DNA of 64,000 nucleotides from Acidobacteriota bacterium (GTDB taxonomy: Bacteria; Acidobacteriota; Blastocatellia; Pyrinomonadales; Pyrinomonadaceae): contig JAOAPY010000039.1 of NCBI GenBank assembly GCA_025463135.1, positions 62,001 to 126,000 of the forward strand. Direction: 5' to 3'. The translations under genes were made by a program, and so were the position numbers. Under the pieces are notes generated by a model that did no database searches, had not been told where the DNA came from, and saw only the letters and a program-made list of their open reading frames with translations. The first letter of the stretch is position 1, and the number at the start of each line of letters is the position of its first letter. Below are positions 24,525 to 32,693 of this stretch, piece by piece.

Positions 24525-25916
24525 TCAAAACGGCAGCCGCAGCAACGCTTCGCAACCTCGACCACGTCGCCGATTCTCCAGCGTCAGCGTGCCACCGTGA
24601 GCTTCGGCTATTTGCCGCGAAAGGACCAGACCGATTCCGGAGCCATTCGCCTTCGTCGTAAAAAAAGGCACGAACAGATTCGCGGTATTGGCCAGGCCCA
24701 GGCCTTCGTCTTTGATACTGACCTCGATACTGCCGTTGTTTTGGGCCCACCCGATCTCTACGCCGCCGCTCGTTTCCATGGAAGCGTCGACCGCATTGCG
24801 CACCAGATTGATCAGCAACTGCTCGAGCTGCACATTGTCGGCCTGGATAACCAACTCTGGACCGGCAAGCACCATGATCGGCAAACGCGTTTCGAGATTG
24901 GCGACACGCCGCACCAGGGCGCCGATGTTCAGCTGCTCAAAACGCGGTTGCGGCAGGCGCGCCAGCTTGGAGTACGATTCGACAAAGCGCGCCAGCGAAT
25001 CAGCACGCGAAGAAATCACCTCCAGCCCGCGCTGCATATCATCGCTCAAATCAGACGGGCGCGGCTCGCGATTTAGAAGATCAGCCAGGCTACCCGCAAC
25101 CGATTTGATCGGCGCCAGCGAGTTGTTCAACTCGTGGCCCAGGACGCGCAACAGCCGCTGCCACGCCGAGCGTTCTTCTTCCCGCAGAGTGCGGCTGAGA
25201 TCGGTCAATACCAGCAACTGATGCTGGGCGCCGCCTTCGCGAAACGTGCTGCGACGAATGTCCCAACGTCCTACGCCGCCGGGAAAAACCATTTGCATCG
25301 TGTGCGGACCATCGCCAACGGCGCGATCGAAACAAGCGGCCAGGCCCAGCTCGGTGCTGGTGCGGCCCAGCAGTCGGGTCGCGGGTTGGGCCAGCAGTTT
25401 TTCTCCCGCCCGATTCACCAGCCGCAATCGCTGCTCACCATCAAACGCAAAAACAGCAACGTCAATTTCAGCCATGACTGTGCGCAACAGGGCGGTCGCC
25501 TCCAGCGCTCCCAATCTTTGCTCGCGCAAGGTCTGGCCCAGATCGTTGACTTCGAGCATGACTTCGCCCAGTGCGTCGCCTATTTCGGCACGTCGTCCGC
25601 GAATTGAATAATCACCCTCGCGAATGGCGGCGAGGATATTCGAAAGAGTCTGCAGCGGACGCACGATCCTTTGTTTGAGATTGAAAGAGACACCCAGCCA
25701 GATGAGTGCGAGGAATAGATCGACGGTCCATTGCACGCGGCCCGAGTAGTCGCCGTACCAGAGCAAGACGGCGCAAAGAACTACCGCGGGGAAACCAGCG
25801 CCCAAAGCGAGAAGGGTCACTCTTCTTTCAAATCTCAGATGGTGGCTACGCTTGAAGGCTGGATCGAGGGTTGTGAAGCTCGGCGTGTTCTTCGTCAGTT
25901 TGGCAGGCGTACTCAC
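24525..25916 (-). CDS. NtrY-like membrane sensor histidine kinase
   Basis: Two membrane helices near the N-terminus (VTLLALGAGFPAVVLCAVLLW; VDLFLALIWLGVSFNL), a HAMP-like segment (IVRPLQTLSNILAAIREGDYSI), a PAS-type domain (VAVFAFDGEQRLRLVNRAGEKLL) and a kinase core. The core has the phospho-His in LRVLGHELNNSLAPIKS, N box NLVRNAVDA, G1 DEGLGL, F box PFFTTK and G2 GSGIGL. Only a very short periplasmic loop, so it probably senses the membrane or cytosol. GTG 25916 is preferred; the frame continues to a TTG at 25946, which lies inside the palindrome at 25941. Follows the NtrC-like regulator gene as the second gene of an operon. Confidence 0.9.
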   Translation of the reverse strand: MSTPAKLTKNTPSFTTLDPAFKRSHHLRFERRVTLLALGAGFPAVVLCAVLLWYGDYSGRVQWTVDLFLALIWLGVSFNLKQRIVRPLQTLSNILAAIREGDYSIRGRRAEIGDALGEVMLEVNDLGQTLREQRLGALEATALLRTVMAEIDVAVFAFDGEQRLRLVNRAGEKLLAQPATRLLGRTSTELGLAACFDRAVGDGPHTMQMVFPGGVGRWDIRRSTFREGGAQHQLLVLTDLSRTLREEERSAWQRLLRVLGHELNNSLAPIKSVAGSLADLLNREPRPSDLSDDMQRGLEVISSRADSLARFVESYSKLARLPQPRFEQLNIGALVRRVANLETRLPIMVLAGPELVIQADNVQLEQLLINLVRNAVDASMETSGGVEIGWAQNNGSIEVSIKDEGLGLANTANLFVPFFTTKANGSGIGLVLSRQIAEAHGGTLTLENRRRGRGCEALLRLPF

Positions 25917-25940
25917 GTCGTTATGATACTCCAACCTGCC

Positions 25941-26028
25941 CGACAAACTTCAGTTTGTCGTCAACGATGCGAGAGTGCTGCCGGGGAAAGTCGCGGTCAT
26001 CCCGGTCATCGACAAACTGAGGTCTGTC
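25941..26028. repeat. Inverted pair of GACAAACT palindromes
   Basis: CGACAAACTTCAGTTTGTCG (25941-25960) and GACAAACTGAGGTCTGTC (26011-26028) separate the regulator and kinase genes. Same class as 3062-3081. Confidence 0.75.
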
Positions 26029-26036
26029 GGACAGTT

Positions 26037-27413
26037 TTACGACAACCCGTATTTTTGTAAACGACGGTAGAGGGCGCTGCGACTGAGCCCGAGGGCCTCG
26101 GCGGCCCGGTTCGCATTACCTTCAAAGCGGGCCAGGGCTTTCTTGATCAGCAGGCGTTCGGCTTCTTCCAGACTCATCTCTTCGAGGCGCGCCGAAAGAC
26201 GCGCATCCGGAGTGGACTGCAGCGCCAGATCAAACGCGGTCACCACGCTGCTGGAACTCATTAACACCGCGCGCTCGATGACGTGGTCCAACTCTCGCAC
26301 GTTGCCCGGCCAGGCATGCTGGCGCAGGGCTTCGAGGGCCTGCGGCGTCAGTCCCATGACGCCCCGGCGATAGCGCTCGCTGTGTTGTCGCAGAAAGTGT
26401 TCGGCCAGCGGAGGAATGTCTTCGCGCCGTTCGCGCAGGGGCGGCAAGTGAATTTCCACCGTGTTCAGCCGGAACAATAGATCCTGGCGAAATTTTCCCT
26501 GGGCCACATCGGCATTCAAATCGGCATTAGTCGCTGACAAAACCCGCACGTCCACTTTCCGAGTTTTGGAAGATCCCACGCGCTCGAATTCGCCGGTTTC
26601 CAAAACGCGCAAGAGTTTTGGTTGCAGATTGAGCGGCACATTGGCAATTTCGTCTAGAAAAAGTGTGCCGCCGTCGGCCAGTTCAAATCTGCCGACGCGA
26701 TCTGCCTTGGCGTCGGTAAACGCGCCGCGCACGTGTCCGAACAATTCGCTTTCAAAGAGACCTTCAGCCAGCGCGCCGGCATTGAGAGACACCAACGGTT
26801 TCGCCGCACGCGCCGAACTGGTGTGCAGGGCGCGCGCGATCACTTCCTTGCCCGCGCCGTTCTCGCCGGTGATCAAAACATTTGCGTCCGCGGGACCAAT
26901 GCGCTCGACGACTTTGAGAATCGCCTTCATGGCCTGTGATTCGGCAATCACGCGCGGCAGATTGGCGGTCGCATCGGCGGCACTGTCGCGCAACGCCAGG
27001 TTCTCGGCTTCCAGTCGCTGTCCGCGGCGCAGGGCTTTGGCAAGTTCAACCTGCGTGCGCAACACCGCAAGTAGACGCGCGTTGTCCCAGGGCTTTTGAA
27101 TGAAATCGCGCGCGCCGCGACGCATCACTTCCACTGCCAGATTGACACTGCCCCAGGCCGTCATGACGACAACCGGCAAGGTGGGATCGACCGTTTGAAT
27201 TCGCGTCAACAGATCCAGGCCTTCACTGCCGGAGGTAGTATCGCGGGCATAGTTGAGATCCATCAGGACGACATCGAGTTCCTGAGCGTCGACGGCCTGC
27301 AAGACGCCGGCTGGAGATGAGGCGCCTTCAATGTCATAGCCATCACCTTTGAGCAGGAGCCGCAAAGCAGCCAGGACGTCTGCTTGATCGTCTGCAATCA
27401 GAATTCTAGGCAT
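26037..27413 (-). CDS. NtrC-family sigma-54-dependent response regulator
   Basis: 458 residues: receiver (1-120) with D9/D10, acceptor D52 (VVLMDLNYARD) and KP at 107-108; AAA+ domain (about 150-385) with Walker A GENGAGKE (183-190) and Walker B LFLDEI (251-256); Fis-type HTH at the end (NRAAEALGLSRSALYRRLQ). The sigma-54 contact loop reads GAFTDA (230-235) instead of GAFTGA, a variant in the second Gly. Expected to activate sigma-54 promoters on phosphorylation by the adjacent kinase. It is the next gene after the 14-gene permease array on the same strand. ATG 27413 starts MPRILIADDQADVL. Confidence 0.93.
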   Translation of the reverse strand: MPRILIADDQADVLAALRLLLKGDGYDIEGASSPAGVLQAVDAQELDVVLMDLNYARDTTSGSEGLDLLTRIQTVDPTLPVVVMTAWGSVNLAVEVMRRGARDFIQKPWDNARLLAVLRTQVELAKALRRGQRLEAENLALRDSAADATANLPRVIAESQAMKAILKVVERIGPADANVLITGENGAGKEVIARALHTSSARAAKPLVSLNAGALAEGLFESELFGHVRGAFTDAKADRVGRFELADGGTLFLDEIANVPLNLQPKLLRVLETGEFERVGSSKTRKVDVRVLSATNADLNADVAQGKFRQDLLFRLNTVEIHLPPLRERREDIPPLAEHFLRQHSERYRRGVMGLTPQALEALRQHAWPGNVRELDHVIERAVLMSSSSVVTAFDLALQSTPDARLSARLEEMSLEEAERLLIKKALARFEGNANRAAEALGLSRSALYRRLQKYGLS

Positions 27414-27486
27414 TGAGCAACGCTTTTTCGAGAATCAAAAGTCCTGCTGAGGCTACCACACGGCGCGCTGGATCCCTTACTTCCCT

Positions 27487-27592
27487 GGGACCGCACGCCG
27501 CCGGCGTCCAGTAGCACAGACTTCAGTCTGTGTGGCCCTTCGAGACCACTCAGTTACAATTCCCCCACTAACACAGACTCAAGTCTGTGCTA
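27487..27592. repeat. Composite repeat: GGACCGCACGC half element plus 81-bp CACAGACT pair
   Basis: GGGACCGCACGCCGCC arm, then an 81-bp unit (27512-27592) made of two palindromes, CACAGACTTCAGTCTGTG and CACAGACTCAAGTCTGTG, about 35 bp apart. The last three bases are the complement of the TAG stop codon of the first permease gene. The spacer 30032-30138 has the same layout and unit length. Confidence 0.85.
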
Positions 27593-30019
27593 CTCGTAGC
27601 GCAGGGCCTCGAGTGGATCGACTTTCATCGCCCGGCGCGCCGGGAGATAGGTTGCCAGCAGTGCTACGCTCGTTAAGCCTATCGACACCACGACAAACGT
27701 AAACGGATCCGTGGCGCTCACCCCAAACAACAGATTCGTCAGCAGCCGCGTCAATGCAAAGGATCCGATCAACCCAATCACTACGCCGCTTCCCGCCAGA
27801 ATGAGTCCGCGTTTGAGCACCAGGCCAAGCACATCACGACCGCTGGCGCCCAGCGCGATGCGAATGCCGATTTCATTTGTGCGTTGCGTAACGGAGTAAG
27901 ACATAACGCCGTAGATCCCGACCGCGGCCAGCATGAAAGCCACTGAAGCAAAGATGCTGAGCAATACGGATGCAAATCGCGCCCGCGAAATCGAGTCAGC
28001 CATCAGAGATCGCATTGAGCGCATTTCTGAAATTGGCTGGTCCTTGTCGAGGGCCAGCACCTCGCGTTGAATCGCGCCCGACATCGCGGCGGGCTCAGAG
28101 CTGGTCCTGACAACCAACGTCAGCGGAAAGCCCGGCAACTCAGACTGCGGCCAATAGATCATTGCTTTCGTCGGCAGATCGAGCCCGATCGATTTCACAT
28201 CACCGACCACCCCCACAATCTCGCAGGGATCATTCTTCTCTTTCATGTCAATGGTCAGACGCTTGCCCAGGGGATCTTCGTTCGGGAAGTTCTGCCGCGC
28301 CAACGCTTCGTTGATGATGACCACGTGCGACTCTTTCTCAACTTCGCGGTCAGTGAAGTTGCGACCCTTGCGTAAGGGAATCGCCAGGGTTCGAAAATAA
28401 TCCTGATCGATTACCCGCACGTCGGTGACCGGCCTATCAGTAGGGGACAGCGCCGGTTTGCCTTCGATAATAAAGCCGGTCGCGGCTGGAACTCCGGTGA
28501 AAGGAGGTCCGCTGCCGACTCCCGCGGTGTTGACCCCCGGAAGTTGCCGGACGCGAGCCAACAACTTCTGAAAGAAATCCATTTTCTTTTGCGCATCAGG
28601 ATAATTAGCGCGCGGCAGCGACACCGCCACGGTGAGGACGTTGTCCGGAGCGAAGCCGGGGTCAACCGATTGCAATCGCTTCAAGCTCTTAATCATCAGA
28701 CCCGAGCCGATCAGCAACATCAATGAAAGCGCCACCTGGGCAACCACGAACCAGTTAAGCGCCCGATGGCTGCGGCCAGTTGTGCCGCGACTTCCTTCCT
28801 TCAAGGCTTCACTGGTTCTCGGCCGAGCGGACTCCCACGCCGGCAACAATCCAAAAATCATGCTGGTTAAAAACGACATGCCCAACGCAAAACCCAGCAC
28901 ACGCTTATCGATGTTTACTGTCGTAAAGGAAAGCAGATCGCGCGGGCTAATCGCCAGCAGCGCATCAATTCCCCAGCGAGTCAGCAACAGACCTACCAGG
29001 CAGCCCGCGAGGCCCAGCAGCAAACTCTCTGTCAGCAATTGACGAATAATGCGCGAGCGACCGGCGCCCAGCGCGGCGCGGATGGCGAACTCTTTTTGCC
29101 GCGCCACCGATCGGGCCAACAAGAGATTAGCGACATTAGCGCAAGCGATGAGCAGCACAAACCCAACCGCACCCAACAGAACCAATAAAGCTGGTCTCAG
29201 GTCGCCTGAGAATTGTTCATGCAGCGGCACCAGATTGATGCCCCAACCCTTATTGAAATCCGGATACTGCTGCTCGAGCCTGATGCCCAGCGCGTTCATA
29301 TCTGCGCGCGCCTGGTCGAGTGTCACACCAATCTTGAGCACCCCGATGGCGCTCATGAATCGTCCCTGGCGGACGCGTGCGTTCTGCGAGAAGGCCACAG
29401 GTACCCACAATTCCGGCGCTTTCTTGACGAAGGCATTTTCTTTGACGAAGAAATCAAACCCCTCCGGCATAACTCCAATGACCGTGTGCGACACGCCATC
29501 CAGCGCGAAAGTTTTACCGACGACCTTCCGATCGCCGCCGAAATGTTTTTGCCAGAAGCCGTACGTCAGAACGACAACGTTGTCCTTACCCCGCACACCA
29601 TCTTCCTCCACGAAAGTGCGGCCCAACAGCGGACGGCTGCCGAGCACGTCGAACAGGTTCGACGAGGCTGCCATCCCCGTGACCTCCTGGGGATCGCCCA
29701 ACCCGGTTAAGTTGTAAGGCGCGGCGAAAAAGGCCGACATGTCCTCAAACACATGGTTCTGCTCGCGCCAGTCAAAAAAGTTCGCTGTCGAAATGACATT
29801 ACGGTCCCTCGAACGAGGCCGGTTCTGTTCCCAAACCATCACCAGCCGGTTGCCGTTGGGATAAGGCAAAGCGCGCAGCAAAACTGTGTTCACTACGCTG
29901 AAGATGGCGGTGCTGGCGCCAATGCCCAGAGCCAGCGCGATCACAGCAATCACCGTGACCGCCGGTTTGTTGACCAGCATGCGAACGCCAAAGCGAATGT
30001 CTTTCCAAAGTGTTTCCAT
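27590..30019 (-). CDS. ADOP-family permease, copy 1 of 14
   Basis: Acidobacterial duplicated orphan permease: two MacB/FtsX-type halves in one chain, without its own ATPase gene. 809 residues from ATG 30019 (GAGGAGAG ribosome site; the frame to 30097 is rejected). TM1 at 20-42 ([18 protein letters not shown]), first MacB-like periplasmic domain about 45-270, first FtsX block 276-395 with coupling-helix motif [15 protein letters not shown] (306-320), then a second TM/periplasmic unit from about 415. The second unit has [11 protein letters not shown]; the final FtsX block (about 680-805) has TQRTNEIGIRIALGA. Ends [11 protein letters not shown]. Eight membrane spans expected in the inner membrane; transported substrate unknown. 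It is the most 3' gene of the array. Confidence 0.93.
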   Translation of the reverse strand: METLWKDIRFGVRMLVNKPAVTVIAVIALALGIGASTAIFSVVNTVLLRALPYPNGNRLVMVWEQNRPRSRDRNVISTANFFDWREQNHVFEDMSAFFAAPYNLTGLGDPQEVTGMAASSNLFDVLGSRPLLGRTFVEEDGVRGKDNVVVLTYGFWQKHFGGDRKVVGKTFALDGVSHTVIGVMPEGFDFFVKENAFVKKAPELWVPVAFSQNARVRQGRFMSAIGVLKIGVTLDQARADMNALGIRLEQQYPDFNKGWGINLVPLHEQFSGDLRPALLVLLGAVGFVLLIACANVANLLLARSVARQKEFAIRAALGAGRSRIIRQLLTESLLLGLAGCLVGLLLTRWGIDALLAISPRDLLSFTTVNIDKRVLGFALGMSFLTSMIFGLLPAWESARPRTSEALKEGSRGTTGRSHRALNWFVVAQVALSLMLLIGSGLMIKSLKRLQSVDPGFAPDNVLTVAVSLPRANYPDAQKKMDFFQKLLARVRQLPGVNTAGVGSGPPFTGVPAATGFIIEGKPALSPTDRPVTDVRVIDQDYFRTLAIPLRKGRNFTDREVEKESHVVIINEALARQNFPNEDPLGKRLTIDMKEKNDPCEIVGVVGDVKSIGLDLPTKAMIYWPQSELPGFPLTLVVRTSSEPAAMSGAIQREVLALDKDQPISEMRSMRSLMADSISRARFASVLLSIFASVAFMLAAVGIYGVMSYSVTQRTNEIGIRIALGASGRDVLGLVLKRGLILAGSGVVIGLIGSFALTRLLTNLLFGVSATDPFTFVVVSIGLTSVALLATYLPARRAMKVDPLEALRYE

Positions 30020-30031
30020 TGTTCTCTCCTC

Positions 30032-30138
30032 GGACCGCACGCCTCCGGCATGCAAAGTAGAACAGACTTCAGTCTGTGCGTCCTTCGTCCCGCTCAAGTC
30101 GCAGCTTCCCTCATTAACACAGACTGAAGTCTGTGCTA
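30032..30138. repeat. Composite repeat between copies 1 and 2
   Basis: GGACCGCACGCCTCC arm followed by the 81-bp unit 30058-30138, which carries two CAGACT(T/G)(C/A)AGTCTG palindromes. Ends on the TAG stop of copy 2. Matches 27487-27592 in order and length. Confidence 0.85.
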
Positions 30139-32532
30139 CTCGTAGCGCAACGCTTCAAGCGGATCGACTTTCGTGGCGCGGTGGGCCGGCAAATAGCACG
30201 CCAGCAGCGCCACGAAGATCAAAACACCAGAGACGACGGCGAAAGTCACCTTGTCCGTTGGCGTCACTCCGAATAGCAGAGTCGTCATCAGCCGGGTCAG
30301 CGCTACAGCGCCCGCCAGTCCGATCACCACTCCGATTAACGTCATGATCATTCCGCTTCGGATGATCAATTTCAGCACATCGGGTGCGCGCGCACCCAGC
30401 GCCATGCGGATGCCAATCTCCTGCGTGCGTTGCGTGACGGCATATGACATGACGCCGTAGATGCCGACTGCGGCGAGCACCAGCGCGAGGCCGGCAAAGA
30501 TCGCCAGCAGCAGCATGTTGAAGCTGCGCGCTGCAAATGAACTAGCCGCAACTTCATCCATCGTTTGGACTTTGGTTAAGGGCAACTGCGAATCGACTTT
30601 CCAGACCAGTTGCTTGATCGCCTGCGTCAAACTTCCCGGATCAGATTGCGTGCGCGCCACCAACGTCATCCAGCGCTTCCAGGGCTGAGCCTGCGTGTAT
30701 GGCGAATAAAGCCCCGGCTGCTCCGGCAGGTCGAGCCCGAAGTGTTTGACGTCGCCCACCACGCCGACGATGGTGATCCAATGCACCTGCGCATCGCGGG
30801 CCCAGCGAACGCGCTTGCCCAGAGGATCTTCATTGGGAAAATACTGGCGCACCATTGCGTCGTTGGCGATACCGACCAGGGGCGCGTTCTCCACAAAGTC
30901 CTGCGCGCCAAAGTCTCGGCCTGTGCGCAACGGAATCTGCATGGTATGAAAGTAGTCGCCCATGACACTGCGCGTTTCCAGGCTCGGCTCGTCACCGGGA
31001 GCGATCGGAGGTCGACCATCGATAACAAAATCGTGATTCAGAGAATCACCACTGAGCGGCAGTTCACTCACCATGGCAGCCTGCACCCCGTTCAAAGAGT
31101 TGATTGCCGCCAGCGCCTGAGTGCGAAAGCGGGTCTGCTTGTCGACTTCCTTATAGCGCGTCTCGGGTAATTCAACACGCATCGTTAATAAATGGGCAGG
31201 ATTGAAGCCGGGCTCGACTGAGCGTAGGTTCCGGAACGTCTTGATCAGCAAACCGGCGCCGACCAGCAAAATCAAAGCGACGGCGAGCTCCACGACTACA
31301 AAAGTGCTGCGCAACCTTTGTCGAGCGCCCCCGGCGGTTGCACTGCGGCCGCCTTCCTTCAACGCTTCGTTGACACCGCCGCGCGAGGCGGTCCACGCGG
31401 GCAACAATCCAAAAACCACGCCGGTCAGCAGCGAGATACCAAAAGTGAAAGCGAGCACGCGCACATCGACACCGATTTCCTGCAAGCGCGGCAGGTTATC
31501 CGGCTTTAACCACACCAGCAGGTTAGTGCCCCAGATTGCCAGCAGCACCGCCAGGGCCCCGCCGACCAGCGACACCAGCACGCTCTCAGTCAAAAGTTGG
31601 CGTATCAATCGCCAACGTCCAGCGCCCAGCGCGGCGCGGATCACAAACTCGCGTTCCCGCTCAGCGGAGCGCGCCAATAACAAATTTGCGAAATTCGCGC
31701 AGGCAATCAGCAGCACCAAACTTACGGCCGCGAACAATATCAGCAGGGACTGCCGCGACTGGCCCACAATGCGTTCATGGAGAGGAATCAGCACGGTACT
31801 CCGGTTCTTATTGTCGGCGGGATACTGCCGGGCCAGGTTCTGATCGATAACCTGCATCTCTGCGCGGGCTTGTTCCATAGTTACGCCGCCGGCCAGTCGT
31901 CCGTAGGTACGCAGAAAATGCACGCCACGAAAATTGGCCGCCACGGCATTCGACACATGGACCGGCGTCCATGCTTCAGTATTGTCGCGCGGTGAAGCGA
32001 AGCCCGCCGGCATGACACCGATAATCGTGTAGACGTTCCCGCTGAGCGGAACAGTCTTGCCCACGATCTGCTCGTCGCTGTTGAATTGGCGCCGCCACAA
32101 CGTCTGGCTCAGGACCACTACAAAGGGGCCGCCGGTTTTGTCATCAGCAGCAGCGATCGTGCGACCGCGTTCTGCCTTTACACCGAGCGTGTCGAAGAAC
32201 CCTCCGGTGACATGGCCGATCTGAATCTGGGTGGGTTCGCCGCCGGCGGTATAGTCCAGCGCCTGCCGCACTTCGCCGCCAAACCTGCTGAAGGTTTTGC
32301 TTTGCGCTTCAACGTCCGCGAGATCGGGAGCGGACTGGTTCGAACGAAGAGTAACGAGGCGGGCGGGTTCGTGATAGGCAAGAGGGCGCAGCAACACCGC
32401 ATTGATCACGCTGAAGATCGCGGTGTTAAGGCCGATACCCAGGCCCAGCGTAATTACGGCAATAGCCGTGAAGCCTGGCCGCTTGAGTAAACTGCGCACG
32501 CTGTAGCGAATGTCTCTTAGAAAAGTATCCAT
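30136..32532 (-). CDS. ADOP-family permease, copy 2 of 14
   Basis: 798 residues from ATG 32532, which has TGGAGA upstream; the longer frame to 32601 translates repeat DNA. Starts [21 protein letters not shown]. First coupling motif [18 protein letters not shown], second [19 protein letters not shown]. The second periplasmic domain carries [13 protein letters not shown]. An inter-half linker [17 protein letters not shown] is rich in Gly/Arg and cytosolic. Its C-terminal FtsX half is closest in wording to copy 1 ([17 protein letters not shown]), and both genes share the same 3' composite repeat. That fits duplication of a gene together with its downstream flank. Confidence 0.93.
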   Translation of the reverse strand: MDTFLRDIRYSVRSLLKRPGFTAIAVITLGLGIGLNTAIFSVINAVLLRPLAYHEPARLVTLRSNQSAPDLADVEAQSKTFSRFGGEVRQALDYTAGGEPTQIQIGHVTGGFFDTLGVKAERGRTIAAADDKTGGPFVVVLSQTLWRRQFNSDEQIVGKTVPLSGNVYTIIGVMPAGFASPRDNTEAWTPVHVSNAVAANFRGVHFLRTYGRLAGGVTMEQARAEMQVIDQNLARQYPADNKNRSTVLIPLHERIVGQSRQSLLILFAAVSLVLLIACANFANLLLARSAEREREFVIRAALGAGRWRLIRQLLTESVLVSLVGGALAVLLAIWGTNLLVWLKPDNLPRLQEIGVDVRVLAFTFGISLLTGVVFGLLPAWTASRGGVNEALKEGGRSATAGGARQRLRSTFVVVELAVALILLVGAGLLIKTFRNLRSVEPGFNPAHLLTMRVELPETRYKEVDKQTRFRTQALAAINSLNGVQAAMVSELPLSGDSLNHDFVIDGRPPIAPGDEPSLETRSVMGDYFHTMQIPLRTGRDFGAQDFVENAPLVGIANDAMVRQYFPNEDPLGKRVRWARDAQVHWITIVGVVGDVKHFGLDLPEQPGLYSPYTQAQPWKRWMTLVARTQSDPGSLTQAIKQLVWKVDSQLPLTKVQTMDEVAASSFAARSFNMLLLAIFAGLALVLAAVGIYGVMSYAVTQRTQEIGIRMALGARAPDVLKLIIRSGMIMTLIGVVIGLAGAVALTRLMTTLLFGVTPTDKVTFAVVSGVLIFVALLACYLPAHRATKVDPLEALRYE

Positions 32533-32693
32533 GATGTTTTCTCCAGATCGTGGATCTTGGTTCTTGCGTACTTTGTACTCTGTACTTTGATCTTGGTTCA
32601 TTGTTGTGGCTTCCTATCATTCTCGCCCGGTGTCAACCGGGTGAGAGTGAGAGAGAACCAGACTCAAAAGGCCTAAGGCCCAAGACTACTCGT
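32533..32693. repeat. Spacer with degenerate heptamers and a CCGGTGTCAACCGG hairpin
   Basis: TTGGTTC/TACTTTG-like 7-bp units, then at 32618-32650 a hairpin with stem CATTCTCGCCCGGT and its complement, then AAGGCCTAAGGCCC. Same hairpin family as 40499, 43341 and 53828. Confidence 0.75.
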
